Shown: piece after piece, positions 24,684 through 32,325 of the stretch
Layout: every line of letters starts with the position of its first letter
Numbering within the stretch: the stretch's first letter is position 1
Assembly: GCA_963794475.1 (NCBI GenBank)
Contig: CAWCDW010000002.1
Location: forward strand, 186,001-250,000
DNA: 64,000 bases
Direction of reading: 5' to 3'
DNA from: GAS188 sp963794475
Lineage (GTDB): Bacteria > Pseudomonadota > Alphaproteobacteria > Rhizobiales > Beijerinckiaceae
Position numbers and translations under genes: made by a program
Notes under the pieces: model-generated
The model's database searches: none
What the model was told of the DNA's origin: nothing
What the model saw: the letters and a program-made list of their open reading frames with translations, nothing else

Positions 24684-27164
24684 GTGACCGATTTTCCTCG
24701 GGCTGCGCAAGTGGTCATCATCGGCGGCGGCATCGTTGGATGCAGCATCGCTTATCACCTGACCTTGCGCGGGATTTCCGACGTGGTGCTCCTCGAGCGC
24801 AAGCAGCTCACATCGGGCACGACCTGGCACGCGGCAGGCCTCGTTGGGCAGCTCAGGGCCACCCACAACCTCACGCGGCTCGCGCAATATACGGCCGGCC
24901 TTTACGCGACCCTCGAGCAGGAATCGGGCCAGGCGACAGGGTTTCGGCAAATGGGCTCGCTCGCTCTCGCCTCGAACGCCGAGCGCTTCGAGGAGCTCAA
25001 GCGCGGCGCCTCGATGGCGCGCTGCTTCGGCCTCGAGGTGAATGTGCTCACCCCCCGCGAGGCTTGCGAGTTATGGCCTTTGATGAACGGAGACGATCTC
25101 GTCGGCGCCGTGCATCTGCCGAAGGACGGCCGAACGAACCCGGTGGACACGGCTCAGGCGCTCGCCAAGGCGGCGAGGCAACGCGGCGCCCGGATCATGG
25201 AGAATGTGAAAGTCACCGATATCAGGATTGAGCATGGCGTCGCCAAGGGCGTCCGTACGGCAAAGGGCGATGTCGAAGCGGAGTTCGTGGTCAATGCGGC
25301 GGGCATGTGGGCGCATGGGCTCGCCGCCAAGGTCGGCGCGGCGGTGCCGCTGCACGCGGCCGAGCATTTCTACGTCGTCACCGAGCCGATCCCGGAGCTA
25401 CCCCGCCACGTGCCCGTGCTTCGCGACGCGGACGCTTGCACTTATGTCACGGAGGACGCCGGCAAGCTTCTGGTCGGTTGGTTCGAGCCGGTCGCCAAGC
25501 CCTGGGGCATGGAAGGAATCCCCGAGAGCTTCGCCTTCGATCAACTCCCCGAAGATCTGGAACATATCGAGCCTTTGCTCGAGGCCGCCATTCGCCGCAT
25601 CCCGATTCTCGGGAAGGCCGGCATCCAACTTTTATTCAACGGGCCGGAGAGCTTCACTCCCGATGACCGTTATCTCCTCGGCGAGACGCCGGAAATCCGC
25701 AACCTGTTCGTCGCTGCCGGCTTCAATTCGATCGGGATCCAATCGGCAGGAGGCGCCGGCAAGGTGCTCGCCGATTGGATCGTCGACGGCCACCCGCCGA
25801 TGGATCTCTGGGATGTGGACATCCGGCGCGTCATGCCATTCCAGCGCAACCGCCGTTATCTGAAGGACCGGACGGTCGAGGCTCTCGGCCTGCTCTACGC
25901 CATGCATTGGCCCTTCCGCCAACCGGAGACGGCGCGCGGCGTCCGCCGATCCGCCTTGCACGATCGCCTCAAGGAGCGCGGCGCTTGTTTCGGCGAAACG
26001 GCCGGATGGGAGCGGCCAAACTGGTACGCGCCAAAGGGCGTCGCGCCCAAGTATAAATATACCTACGGCCGCCAGAACTGGTTCGACTATTCGGGCGATG
26101 AGCATCGCTCGGTGCGCGAAGCCGTCGGCCTCTTCGACCAATCCTCTTTTGGCAAATTCGTTCTTGAAGGACCCGATGCCGAAATCGTGCTCAACCGCAT
26201 CTCGGCGAATGAGGTGTCGGTTCCCGTGGGCCGGATCGTCTACACGCAATGGCTCAACGAGCAGGGCGGGATCGAGGCCGATCTCACCGTGACGCGCGAA
26301 GCCGAGGACCGTTTCCTGATCGTCACCTCGGCGGCGAGCCAGACGATCGATCTCGCCTGGCTTCGCCGCCACACGCCCGAGCACGCCCGCGCCGTCGCCT
26401 TCGATGCCACATCGGCATATGCGGTGCTCGGCGTGATGGGGCCGCATTCCCGAAAGCTCCTGTCACGCCTCACCGATGGGGATCTTTCGAACGAGGCCTT
26501 TCCCTTTGCCACTTCGCAGGTCGTCGATCTCGGCTATGCGAGGGTTCGGGCAAGCCGCATCACCTTTGTCGGCGAGCTCGGCTTCGAGCTCTATGTGCCG
26601 ACCGAATTCGTGCAGGGCGTTTTCGACCTGATCCTCGAGGAAGGTAGGGCGGAGGGCCTTCTTCTTTGCGGCTACCACGCCATGAACTCGCTGCGCATGG
26701 AGAAAGGCTACCGCCATTGGGGGCACGACATCTCCCCGCAGGACACTCCGCTTGAAGCGGGGCTCAATTTCGCCGTTGCCTGGTCGAAGCGCGAGTTCAT
26801 CGGCCGCGACGCGCTTTTGCGCCAGGAGGAAAAGGGTGTGAAGCGCCGCCTCGTGCAATTCGCGCTTAAGGACGAGCGCCAGCTCCTCTATCATAACGAG
26901 CCGATCTGGCGCGACGGCGTGCTCGTTGGCCGCATCACCTCGGGCATGTTTGGTCATACGCTCGGAAAGCCGCTCGGCATGGGCTATGTGGAGAACGCAA
27001 AGGGGATCGCGGATCCAAGCTTCATCGAAAGCGGCCGCTACGAAATCGAGGTCGCGGGTGAAAACATTCCGGCGCTTGCGAGCTTGCGACCGTTCTACGA
27101 TCCGTCGAACCTTCGCGTGAGGGAAGCCAAGGAGCCGAGAAAGGCTTCGGCAGCGGCGTCGTGA
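24684..27164 (+). CDS. FAD-dependent oxidoreductase/GcvT fusion, dimethylglycine/sarcosine dehydrogenase-like (second)
   Basis: The 826-residue protein starts at a GTG behind CGGAGGG. It has the FAD motif VVIIGGGIVGCS (10-21), His49 in SGTTWHAAGL, and a C-terminal GcvT domain with FVGELGFELYVPT and EKGYRHWGHDIS. Its closeness to classical dimethylglycine/sarcosine dehydrogenases looks higher than that of the first copy. It would remove an N-methyl group as 5,10-methylene-tetrahydrofolate. It lies 43 bases downstream of the first copy, as expected for sequential demethylation steps. The assignment to a given amine is inferred. Confidence 0.92.
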   Translation: MTDFPRAAQVVIIGGGIVGCSIAYHLTLRGISDVVLLERKQLTSGTTWHAAGLVGQLRATHNLTRLAQYTAGLYATLEQESGQATGFRQMGSLALASNAERFEELKRGASMARCFGLEVNVLTPREACELWPLMNGDDLVGAVHLPKDGRTNPVDTAQALAKAARQRGARIMENVKVTDIRIEHGVAKGVRTAKGDVEAEFVVNAAGMWAHGLAAKVGAAVPLHAAEHFYVVTEPIPELPRHVPVLRDADACTYVTEDAGKLLVGWFEPVAKPWGMEGIPESFAFDQLPEDLEHIEPLLEAAIRRIPILGKAGIQLLFNGPESFTPDDRYLLGETPEIRNLFVAAGFNSIGIQSAGGAGKVLADWIVDGHPPMDLWDVDIRRVMPFQRNRRYLKDRTVEALGLLYAMHWPFRQPETARGVRRSALHDRLKERGACFGETAGWERPNWYAPKGVAPKYKYTYGRQNWFDYSGDEHRSVREAVGLFDQSSFGKFVLEGPDAEIVLNRISANEVSVPVGRIVYTQWLNEQGGIEADLTVTREAEDRFLIVTSAASQTIDLAWLRRHTPEHARAVAFDATSAYAVLGVMGPHSRKLLSRLTDGDLSNEAFPFATSQVVDLGYARVRASRITFVGELGFELYVPTEFVQGVFDLILEEGRAEGLLLCGYHAMNSLRMEKGYRHWGHDISPQDTPLEAGLNFAVAWSKREFIGRDALLRQEEKGVKRRLVQFALKDERQLLYHNEPIWRDGVLVGRITSGMFGHTLGKPLGMGYVENAKGIADPSFIESGRYEIEVAGENIPALASLRPFYDPSNLRVREAKEPRKASAAAS

Positions 27165-27207
27165 ACCGATCACAATCGTCGTGATGCGCTGGCGCGAGGT
27201 CTCGGGC

Positions 27208-28572
27208 ATGGTCGTGCAAACCAGGCAGGCGACGCGGGCGGGGCACGCCCGGATCTTGTGGTCATCGTGCCTCGCGATGCTCGCGGTCGGCGCGAACGGC
27301 ACGGCGATCATGGCCGCGTTGCCGAGCATGCGGGCCGAGCTCTTGCTGAGCTCCGCCGGCGTGGAATGGGCCATCAACGCCTATCTTGTCGTCTCGGCGG
27401 CCAGCATTGTGCTCGGCGGACAGGCGGCCGATCGGTTTGGCGCGATCAAGGCATCAATCGTCGGATCGGTGCTGTTCGGGATCGCGTCCTGCATCATTGC
27501 GGTTGCCGACACTCAGACCATGCTGCTCGCCGGGCGGGCCTTGCAGGGCCTGGGTGCTGCGCTCGCGGTGCCTTCCACGCTCGCTGCGGTCGGCATCGGC
27601 GCATCCCCTGAACAAAGGACGGCCGCGATGGCCGCTTGGACCGGGTTCCTGATGCTCGGCTTCAGCATCGGGCCGCTCATCGGCGGCGCGCTCACGCATC
27701 TCACAGGATGGCGCGTGATCTTCTGGATCAACGCCCTGTTCATGTCCGCTGCCATCCTCGGCCTGGTTTTCGCTTTCTCTGCAACTACCCGTGCTCCGGG
27801 CGCGCCAGGCCGACGCACGGATTGGATCGGTTTTGTCTTGCTCGCCATTTTCATGGTGTCGCTGGTCTTTGGGCTGCATGCCTTGCCCCATGTCAGGGCC
27901 ACGCCGCTCTCGGCCCTCGGTCCATTCGCGTTGGCGACCGCCGCATTCTTTCTGCTGCTGCGCATGGAGGCGCGACTCGAGGCCCCGCTCGTCGATCCCG
28001 ATTTCTTCGCGCGGCGCGGCTTCGCCATGGGCCTTGCAATCGGCTCGCTCTCGATGTTCAGCATCCTGAGCCTGCTTCTCTATTTCAATCTCTTCGCGCA
28101 AAGCCATGAAGGGCTCGGCCTCACGGCGCTGCAAGCGGGCGTTTCACTCTTGCCTTTGAGCGCGGCGCTCCTTGTGCTTTCCCTTTCGGCTTCCGCCGTG
28201 GCGAGAAGGCTCGGAACCCGCAAGGCCATAACTGGCGGCATGGCGCTCGTCGCCATCGCCAGCGGCGTTATCGGCGTGGGTGTCACCGGCGGCGAGATGG
28301 TGCTTCTCGCGATCGGGCTTTTCTTGATGGGCGGCGGGCTCGCGGTGCCTTATGCCCTGGCACCGAGGCTGGCCTTGGCGGCGCTCTCGCCCACTCAAGC
28401 GGGACAAGGCTCGGGCATCATCAATGCATGCACATTTCTTGGGGGGAGCGCAGGAGTTGCAGGCGGCGCCACGGCTTTCGCGCTCGGCGGATTCGTCGAC
28501 GTGCTGGCAATGATTGCGCTTGCCGCCATCATCGGCGCCGTGCTCAGCCGTGGGATCGCCGAAACCGCATAG
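27208..28572 (+). CDS. MFS transporter, DHA2 (EmrB/QacA-like) family
   Basis: The 454-residue membrane protein has the DHA2 blocks ANGTAIMAALPSMRAEL, WAINAYLVVSAASIVLGGQAADRFG (the loop 2-3 signature region) and RALQGLGAALAVPSTLA, and about 12-14 hydrophobic spans. I chose the ATG at 27208 because an AGG lies eight bases upstream; a GTG at 27181 and an ATG at 27184 are alternatives without a clear site. Members export drugs, dyes or toxic metabolites by proton antiport. Placed last in the catabolic arm, it may remove a by-product, which is inference. Confidence 0.85.
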   Translation: MVVQTRQATRAGHARILWSSCLAMLAVGANGTAIMAALPSMRAELLLSSAGVEWAINAYLVVSAASIVLGGQAADRFGAIKASIVGSVLFGIASCIIAVADTQTMLLAGRALQGLGAALAVPSTLAAVGIGASPEQRTAAMAAWTGFLMLGFSIGPLIGGALTHLTGWRVIFWINALFMSAAILGLVFAFSATTRAPGAPGRRTDWIGFVLLAIFMVSLVFGLHALPHVRATPLSALGPFALATAAFFLLLRMEARLEAPLVDPDFFARRGFAMGLAIGSLSMFSILSLLLYFNLFAQSHEGLGLTALQAGVSLLPLSAALLVLSLSASAVARRLGTRKAITGGMALVAIASGVIGVGVTGGEMVLLAIGLFLMGGGLAVPYALAPRLALAALSPTQAGQGSGIINACTFLGGSAGVAGGATAFALGGFVDVLAMIALAAIIGAVLSRGIAETA

Positions 28573-28591
28573 AGGGCGTTGGCCGCGGATC

Positions 28592-28617
28592 AACCTGCCG
28601 GCTTTTGCGGGCAGGTT
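28592..28617. terminator. Stem-loop after the MFS gene
   Basis: AACCTGCC and GGCAGGTT form an eight-base-pair stem around a ten-base loop 20 bases after the MFS stop. It lies between that gene and the convergent tRNA gene and so could serve both strands. No long U-tract follows on the plus strand. Confidence 0.5.
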
Positions 28618-28655
28618 CCGAGAGCGCCTTGGTTGCGGGTGCCTTAAAGAGGAAT

Positions 28656-28731
<76 letters not shown>

Positions 28732-28795
28732 ACGAACCGGCGGCGTTTTGGGGAACGCCCGGATTTTCTCTATCTAGCGGAGCGAGGCGGCAAGC

Positions 28796-29173
28796 TCAAG
28801 CTTCCTCGTCATCTTCGATGTCGCCATCGATGAGGGTCGACACGTCGTCATCGCCCTCCTCTTCTTCCTCGAGGAAGGTTTCGTCCGCGCCGCTGCCCTC
28901 GGCCGCCTCGACCTCATCATCGGCTTCGATGACCTTGTCGGCAGTCGCCCCTTCAGCCTCCTCGAGCGAGACGATCTCGGGACCGGCAGCCGGTTCCAGC
29001 TTCGCGTCATCCTCGGCCCCAACCTCGCCCCCTTCGGGCGAAGCCGGCTTGACCTCGTGAAGCTGGAAGACGGCCCCGCATTTCGGGCAAAGGATCGGGT
29101 CGCGGTTCAAATCATAGAACCGATTGCCGCAGCTACGGCATTGGCGCTTCGTGCCAAGTTCGGGTTTGGCCAC
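28796..29173 (-). CDS. TIGR02300/FYDLN-acid family protein
   Basis: The 125-residue protein starts at a GTG behind AAGGA. A zinc-ribbon-like head with Cys12-x2-Cys15 and Cys29-x2-Cys32 encloses the FYDLN motif (19-23). The C-terminal two thirds are strongly acidic (runs of Glu and Asp, ending DGDIEDDEEA) and probably disordered. This layout is the known alphaproteobacterial FYDLN-acid family of unknown function. It lies just downstream (minus strand order) of its own promoter and 65 bases before the tRNA gene. Confidence 0.9.
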   Translation of the reverse strand: MAKPELGTKRQCRSCGNRFYDLNRDPILCPKCGAVFQLHEVKPASPEGGEVGAEDDAKLEPAAGPEIVSLEEAEGATADKVIEADDEVEAAEGSGADETFLEEEEEGDDDVSTLIDGDIEDDEEA

Positions 29174-29305
29174 GTCAAATTCCTTCGCGGTGGAAAGGCG
29201 GCCCGCTTAGTCGGGCCTCGCCTTGATGTCAACCATCGTTTCGAACTTACGTTTCGAGCGGCTCCTCGAGGCGCTTGCGAAAGCCGCAACCGAGCGTCGG
29301 CCGCG

Positions 29306-29968
29306 TCATTGCATCCCATGAAATCGGCGAGCCCCGCGCTCGCCTTCGTTGACCGACGTGAGCGCAAGCGCGCTCGCATGAAGCCGTGCCCGATAGCCGG
29401 CCGAGAGCGCAGCGACGATCGAGGGTGGCGTCAAAAGATGAAACCGCCCCGGCTCGAGCTTCCTATGGCCGAGATAACCTGCCGCGGTCCACGTAAAGAG
29501 CTTGCCGGCGAGCACGAGCAAAGCCGTTCCGCCCTCGGCGATCATGGTCCCATCCGGTAGATTTCGCCAATCATTGAGCGCCGGGCGAGGTGAGCGGCGC
29601 TCGATGTGCAGGCAGATGTCCATCTCCTCGGCTCGTGGCCAATGCTGTAAGCGATTGCCGCGCCCGAAAGCATCCCGGAACCGCACCGCATCCCTATAGC
29701 GGCATTCGAAGCAAGGGCGATGTCCCGCCGCGAGCGCCGTTGCCTCGTCGAGAAAAAACAGCTCCGTGTAGCCGTCGCCGAAAACCTTTCGCCGGCGGCT
29801 CTTGAAGCTGAGCTCACAACAAATCCAGCGCCGCGAGGCAAATCGCCGCCTCTTGAGCGAGAGCGTGCGCGGATCATGAAAGCGCCCTCCCCTGTTCCCG
29901 AACATCGTTCCGCGTTCCGGCGTCGCGACAATCTCGCCGAAAGGCGTCACCCTGTTCTGCAAAGGCAT
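29306..29968 (-). CDS. Conserved hypothetical protein, 220 aa
   Basis: The protein begins MPLQNRVTPFGEIVATPERG and carries blocks FGNRGGRFHD, RRWICCELSFKSRRR, YTELFFLDEATALAAGHRPCFECR and a C-terminal LTPPSIVAALSAGY. I recognise it as a family widely annotated as hypothetical in alphaproteobacteria and some other bacteria. The CC pair and the CFEC pair could bind a metal, which is a guess. No signal peptide or membrane span. Next gene on the same strand lies about 65 bases upstream, beyond which starts the secreted paralogue pair. Function unknown. Confidence 0.75.
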   Translation of the reverse strand: MPLQNRVTPFGEIVATPERGTMFGNRGGRFHDPRTLSLKRRRFASRRWICCELSFKSRRRKVFGDGYTELFFLDEATALAAGHRPCFECRYRDAVRFRDAFGRGNRLQHWPRAEEMDICLHIERRSPRPALNDWRNLPDGTMIAEGGTALLVLAGKLFTWTAAGYLGHRKLEPGRFHLLTPPSIVAALSAGYRARLHASALALTSVNEGERGARRFHGMQ

Positions 29969-30035
29969 GATGCGTCAAATTCCAGCAGACGAAGCATGCG
30001 GGCGAAATTGGTGGGGAGGCTCATTTCGCGACGCT

Positions 30036-30671
30036 TCACGGGGGCAGATCCGTCACCTTGAGATTAATGAATTTCCAGGTGTCCCGATGCGCCTGCTCGG
30101 ATTCGGCATGGAGCCCGATCGCGCCGCCGTTTTCGGGCATTTGCGCCTTCACACTCGCGAATTTCACATCGTTGATCGAGGTGGTGACCGTGTTGCCGCT
30201 CATCGTGACGCGCAAAATATTCTTGTCCCCAGGCTGCGTCTTGATGCCTTCGGCCTTGCGATATTCGAGCACATAGATCCACCTGCCTCTGATGCGCCGC
30301 ACGATCGCCGCCGAACCGGCGGGCGTGATCGCGAAGGTATAATAATTATTGTAGTCCTGGGCCCAGAAAACGGGTCCAGCGGCGAGCTGATCGGCATTCC
30401 CCGTCTGGCTCGGTACCTGCACCGTCACGCAAAGATCGGCATCGTCGAACACCAATCCTCCGTACAAGATCGTGTACCCGCCGCTTGGATCGGCTTTCAC
30501 CTTCACCTTGCCCCCTTCCACGCTCACCGTGTCGGATTTCGGGTCGACCCCCCAACTGTCATCGACCTGGCGGAAATCATCGGTGAACTTGACGTGGGGA
30601 CCCTTGCAGGCAAGGGCGGAGTCCGCCATGAGGGCCGTGACGCCCGCGACGATGATCATTGTCTTCAGCAC
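30036..30671 (-). CDS. Secreted lectin/glucanase-fold (DUF1080-like) protein, first of a tandem pair
   Basis: I place the start at a GTG at 30671, which has a strong AGGAGGGG site six bases upstream; upstream ATGs lack one. The product, about 211 residues, has a signal peptide with an Ala-Leu-Ala cleavage site and a mature N-terminus CKGPHVKFTDDF. The body resembles the concanavalin-A-like jelly roll of family-16-like or 3-keto-disaccharide-hydrolase (DUF1080) proteins: AAGPVFWAQDYNNYYTFAI, RVTMSGNTVTTSIND and GAIGLHAES. No catalytic Glu pair is obvious, so it may bind rather than cut sugars. It shares about half its residues with the next gene. Confidence 0.75.
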   Translation of the reverse strand: MLKTMIIVAGVTALMADSALACKGPHVKFTDDFRQVDDSWGVDPKSDTVSVEGGKVKVKADPSGGYTILYGGLVFDDADLCVTVQVPSQTGNADQLAAGPVFWAQDYNNYYTFAITPAGSAAIVRRIRGRWIYVLEYRKAEGIKTQPGDKNILRVTMSGNTVTTSINDVKFASVKAQMPENGGAIGLHAESEQAHRDTWKFINLKVTDLPP

Positions 30672-30793
30672 GGCGCCCCTCCTGTTCATCCTGCCGAACA
30701 TCGTCTGAATCCCCGAGCCGCGGGCATCGCGCAAGCTCTTCCGCCGGAATGTGACGCCCGATCAGCTATCGCACGCGGGATCAAGCCCTCGCC

Positions 30794-31441
30794 TCAAGGG
30801 GCAACGTCGGTGACCTTCAGATTGCTGAATTTCCACGTATCGCGCTTGTCCCTTTCGGAATCGGCGCGAAGCCCGATCTGGCCTCCGCCATCGGGCTGCT
30901 GACCCTTCACGCTCGCGATTTTTTCATCATTCACATAGACGGTGATCGTGTTTCCGGTCGTCGTCACGCGCAGCACATTCTTGGCGCCGCCGCCGGTCTT
31001 TGCATTCGCAACCTGGCGCCAGCCGAGCACCGTGACCCATTTGCCCTTGACCTTGCGCTCCAAGGCGATCTTGCCGTTCGGGTCGAGCTCCAAATAATAA
31101 TAATTGCTGTGGTCTTGCGCCCAAAAGAGAGGGCCGGCTTCGATCATGTCCCCTTGCTTGAAGTTGTTCGGCATCTGCACGGTGACGCAAATGTCGGCGT
31201 CGTCGAACAACGCGCCGCCATAAAGAACGGCATACCCCGCGTCGGGATCGGCCTTGAACTTGACCTTTCCGTCCTCGACGGTCACGGCATCCCCATCCTG
31301 CTCAGTTCCCCAGGTCTGGTCGACCTCGCGGAAATCGTCGCTGAATTGCACATGCGGGCCCTTGCAGGCCTTGGCCGAACCCGCGGCAAGGAACAGGCCC
31401 AAGCCAGCGGCGATCGCGATTGCACTCGCTCTCTTCGACAT
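30794..31441 (-). CDS. Secreted lectin/glucanase-fold (DUF1080-like) protein, second of a tandem pair
   Basis: The 215-residue product starts at the ATG at 31441 behind GGGAAAAG. It has a signal peptide ending Ala-Lys-Ala, then CKGPHVQFSDDFREVDQTWG, with the same blocks as its neighbour: AGPLFWAQDHSNYYYLEL, RVTTTGNTITVYVND, GQIGLRADSERDKRDTWKFSNLKVTDVAP. The two are tandem duplicates on the same strand, 120 bases apart. Both would act in the periplasm or outside the cell. The ligand is unknown; the domain call is from blocks recalled, not from a search. Confidence 0.78.
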   Translation of the reverse strand: MSKRASAIAIAAGLGLFLAAGSAKACKGPHVQFSDDFREVDQTWGTEQDGDAVTVEDGKVKFKADPDAGYAVLYGGALFDDADICVTVQMPNNFKQGDMIEAGPLFWAQDHSNYYYLELDPNGKIALERKVKGKWVTVLGWRQVANAKTGGGAKNVLRVTTTGNTITVYVNDEKIASVKGQQPDGGGQIGLRADSERDKRDTWKFSNLKVTDVAP

Positions 31442-31650
31442 CGTCTTTTCCCCTATATGCGTTCCCTCAGGTTCAGGCGCGTCACGGATCGACCTGACGG
31501 ATGATCTGGATCCGTCGAAAATCCATCCACAAATTCGATAAAGTTGCGATCTGGCCGTTTTCAAAAAAATAAAAGGCCCCGTCATCGGTTCAGAATGGTG
31601 CGCAATGCTCGTCCTTCGCCAAGTAGAATACGTCGAATGCTTCCTTTCCG

Positions 31651-32325
31651 CTATCCCTCGACGACGATGATGTGCAGCTTGCGGGGGCCATGCGCACCCA
31701 GGATGAGCGTTTGCTCGATATCGGCGGAGCGCGACGGGCCGGTGATGAGGTTGAGCGTGCGCGGCATCTTATCCTTGCCGTAGCGGGCGCGCAGTTTCTC
31801 GAAAAGCTCCTCGAAGCTTCCGGAAAGATCGTTCGCCGCGACTACGACGAGGTGATTATCGGGCAGGAAATTCAGGGTGGTGGGATTCTCGGCACCGGAG
31901 ACCATGGCGAGCGTGCCGGTTTCGGCGACCCCGGAAAAGGCGTGGCTCAGCGCGTTGAGATCGTTTCCGCCGGACGGGCCCTTGGAGACATCGATCGCCG
32001 TCGTATCCCACGGCATGGCGGCAAGCCGCGGATCATCCCCGATCCGCAAGGTCGCTGGAAGATTGGCGTCACGCAGATAGCGGGCCGCCTCGGCCGGAAC
32101 CGAAGCTGCGTCCGGGACCAGCGTGATCGTGGCGAGCGCGTCCTCGGCTTGGCGTCTGAAGAGGGCGAGGCGCTCGGCACCGCTCACCCGCGCGCGCTCC
32201 GGGATGATGCCGTCCGGCGCGCGGGAAAGCCGATCCTCGATCTCGGCGCGACGCGGCGCCTCGGCGCCATTCACGCCGAGCGAGCGGCGGATCGTCGCCA
32301 AAACATCGTCGCGCGCGAAGCTCAC
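31651..32325 (-). CDS. lutC: LutC/YkgG-family protein (LUD domain), lactate utilisation
   Basis: The 224-residue protein starts at a GTG (32325) that overlaps the stop of lutB as GTGA, behind AGAGGG. The C-terminal half shows the LUD domain: AFSGVAETGTLAMVSGAENPTTLNFLPDNHLVVV and TGPSRSADIEQTLILGAHGPRKLHIIVVE. In the LutABC complex LutC works with LutB and LutA to oxidise L-lactate to pyruvate. Here only lutB precedes it; lutA is absent from this locus. Confidence 0.88.
   Translation of the reverse strand: MSFARDDVLATIRRSLGVNGAEAPRRAEIEDRLSRAPDGIIPERARVSGAERLALFRRQAEDALATITLVPDAASVPAEAARYLRDANLPATLRIGDDPRLAAMPWDTTAIDVSKGPSGGNDLNALSHAFSGVAETGTLAMVSGAENPTTLNFLPDNHLVVVAANDLSGSFEELFEKLRARYGKDKMPRTLNLITGPSRSADIEQTLILGAHGPRKLHIIVVEG

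Noticed and set aside
8205..28572. Reading the plus arm as a DMSP demethylation cluster (dmdABCD)
   Set aside because: The GcvT domains here are fused to FAD domains, unlike stand-alone DmdA, and no DmdC-type acyl-CoA dehydrogenase is present.
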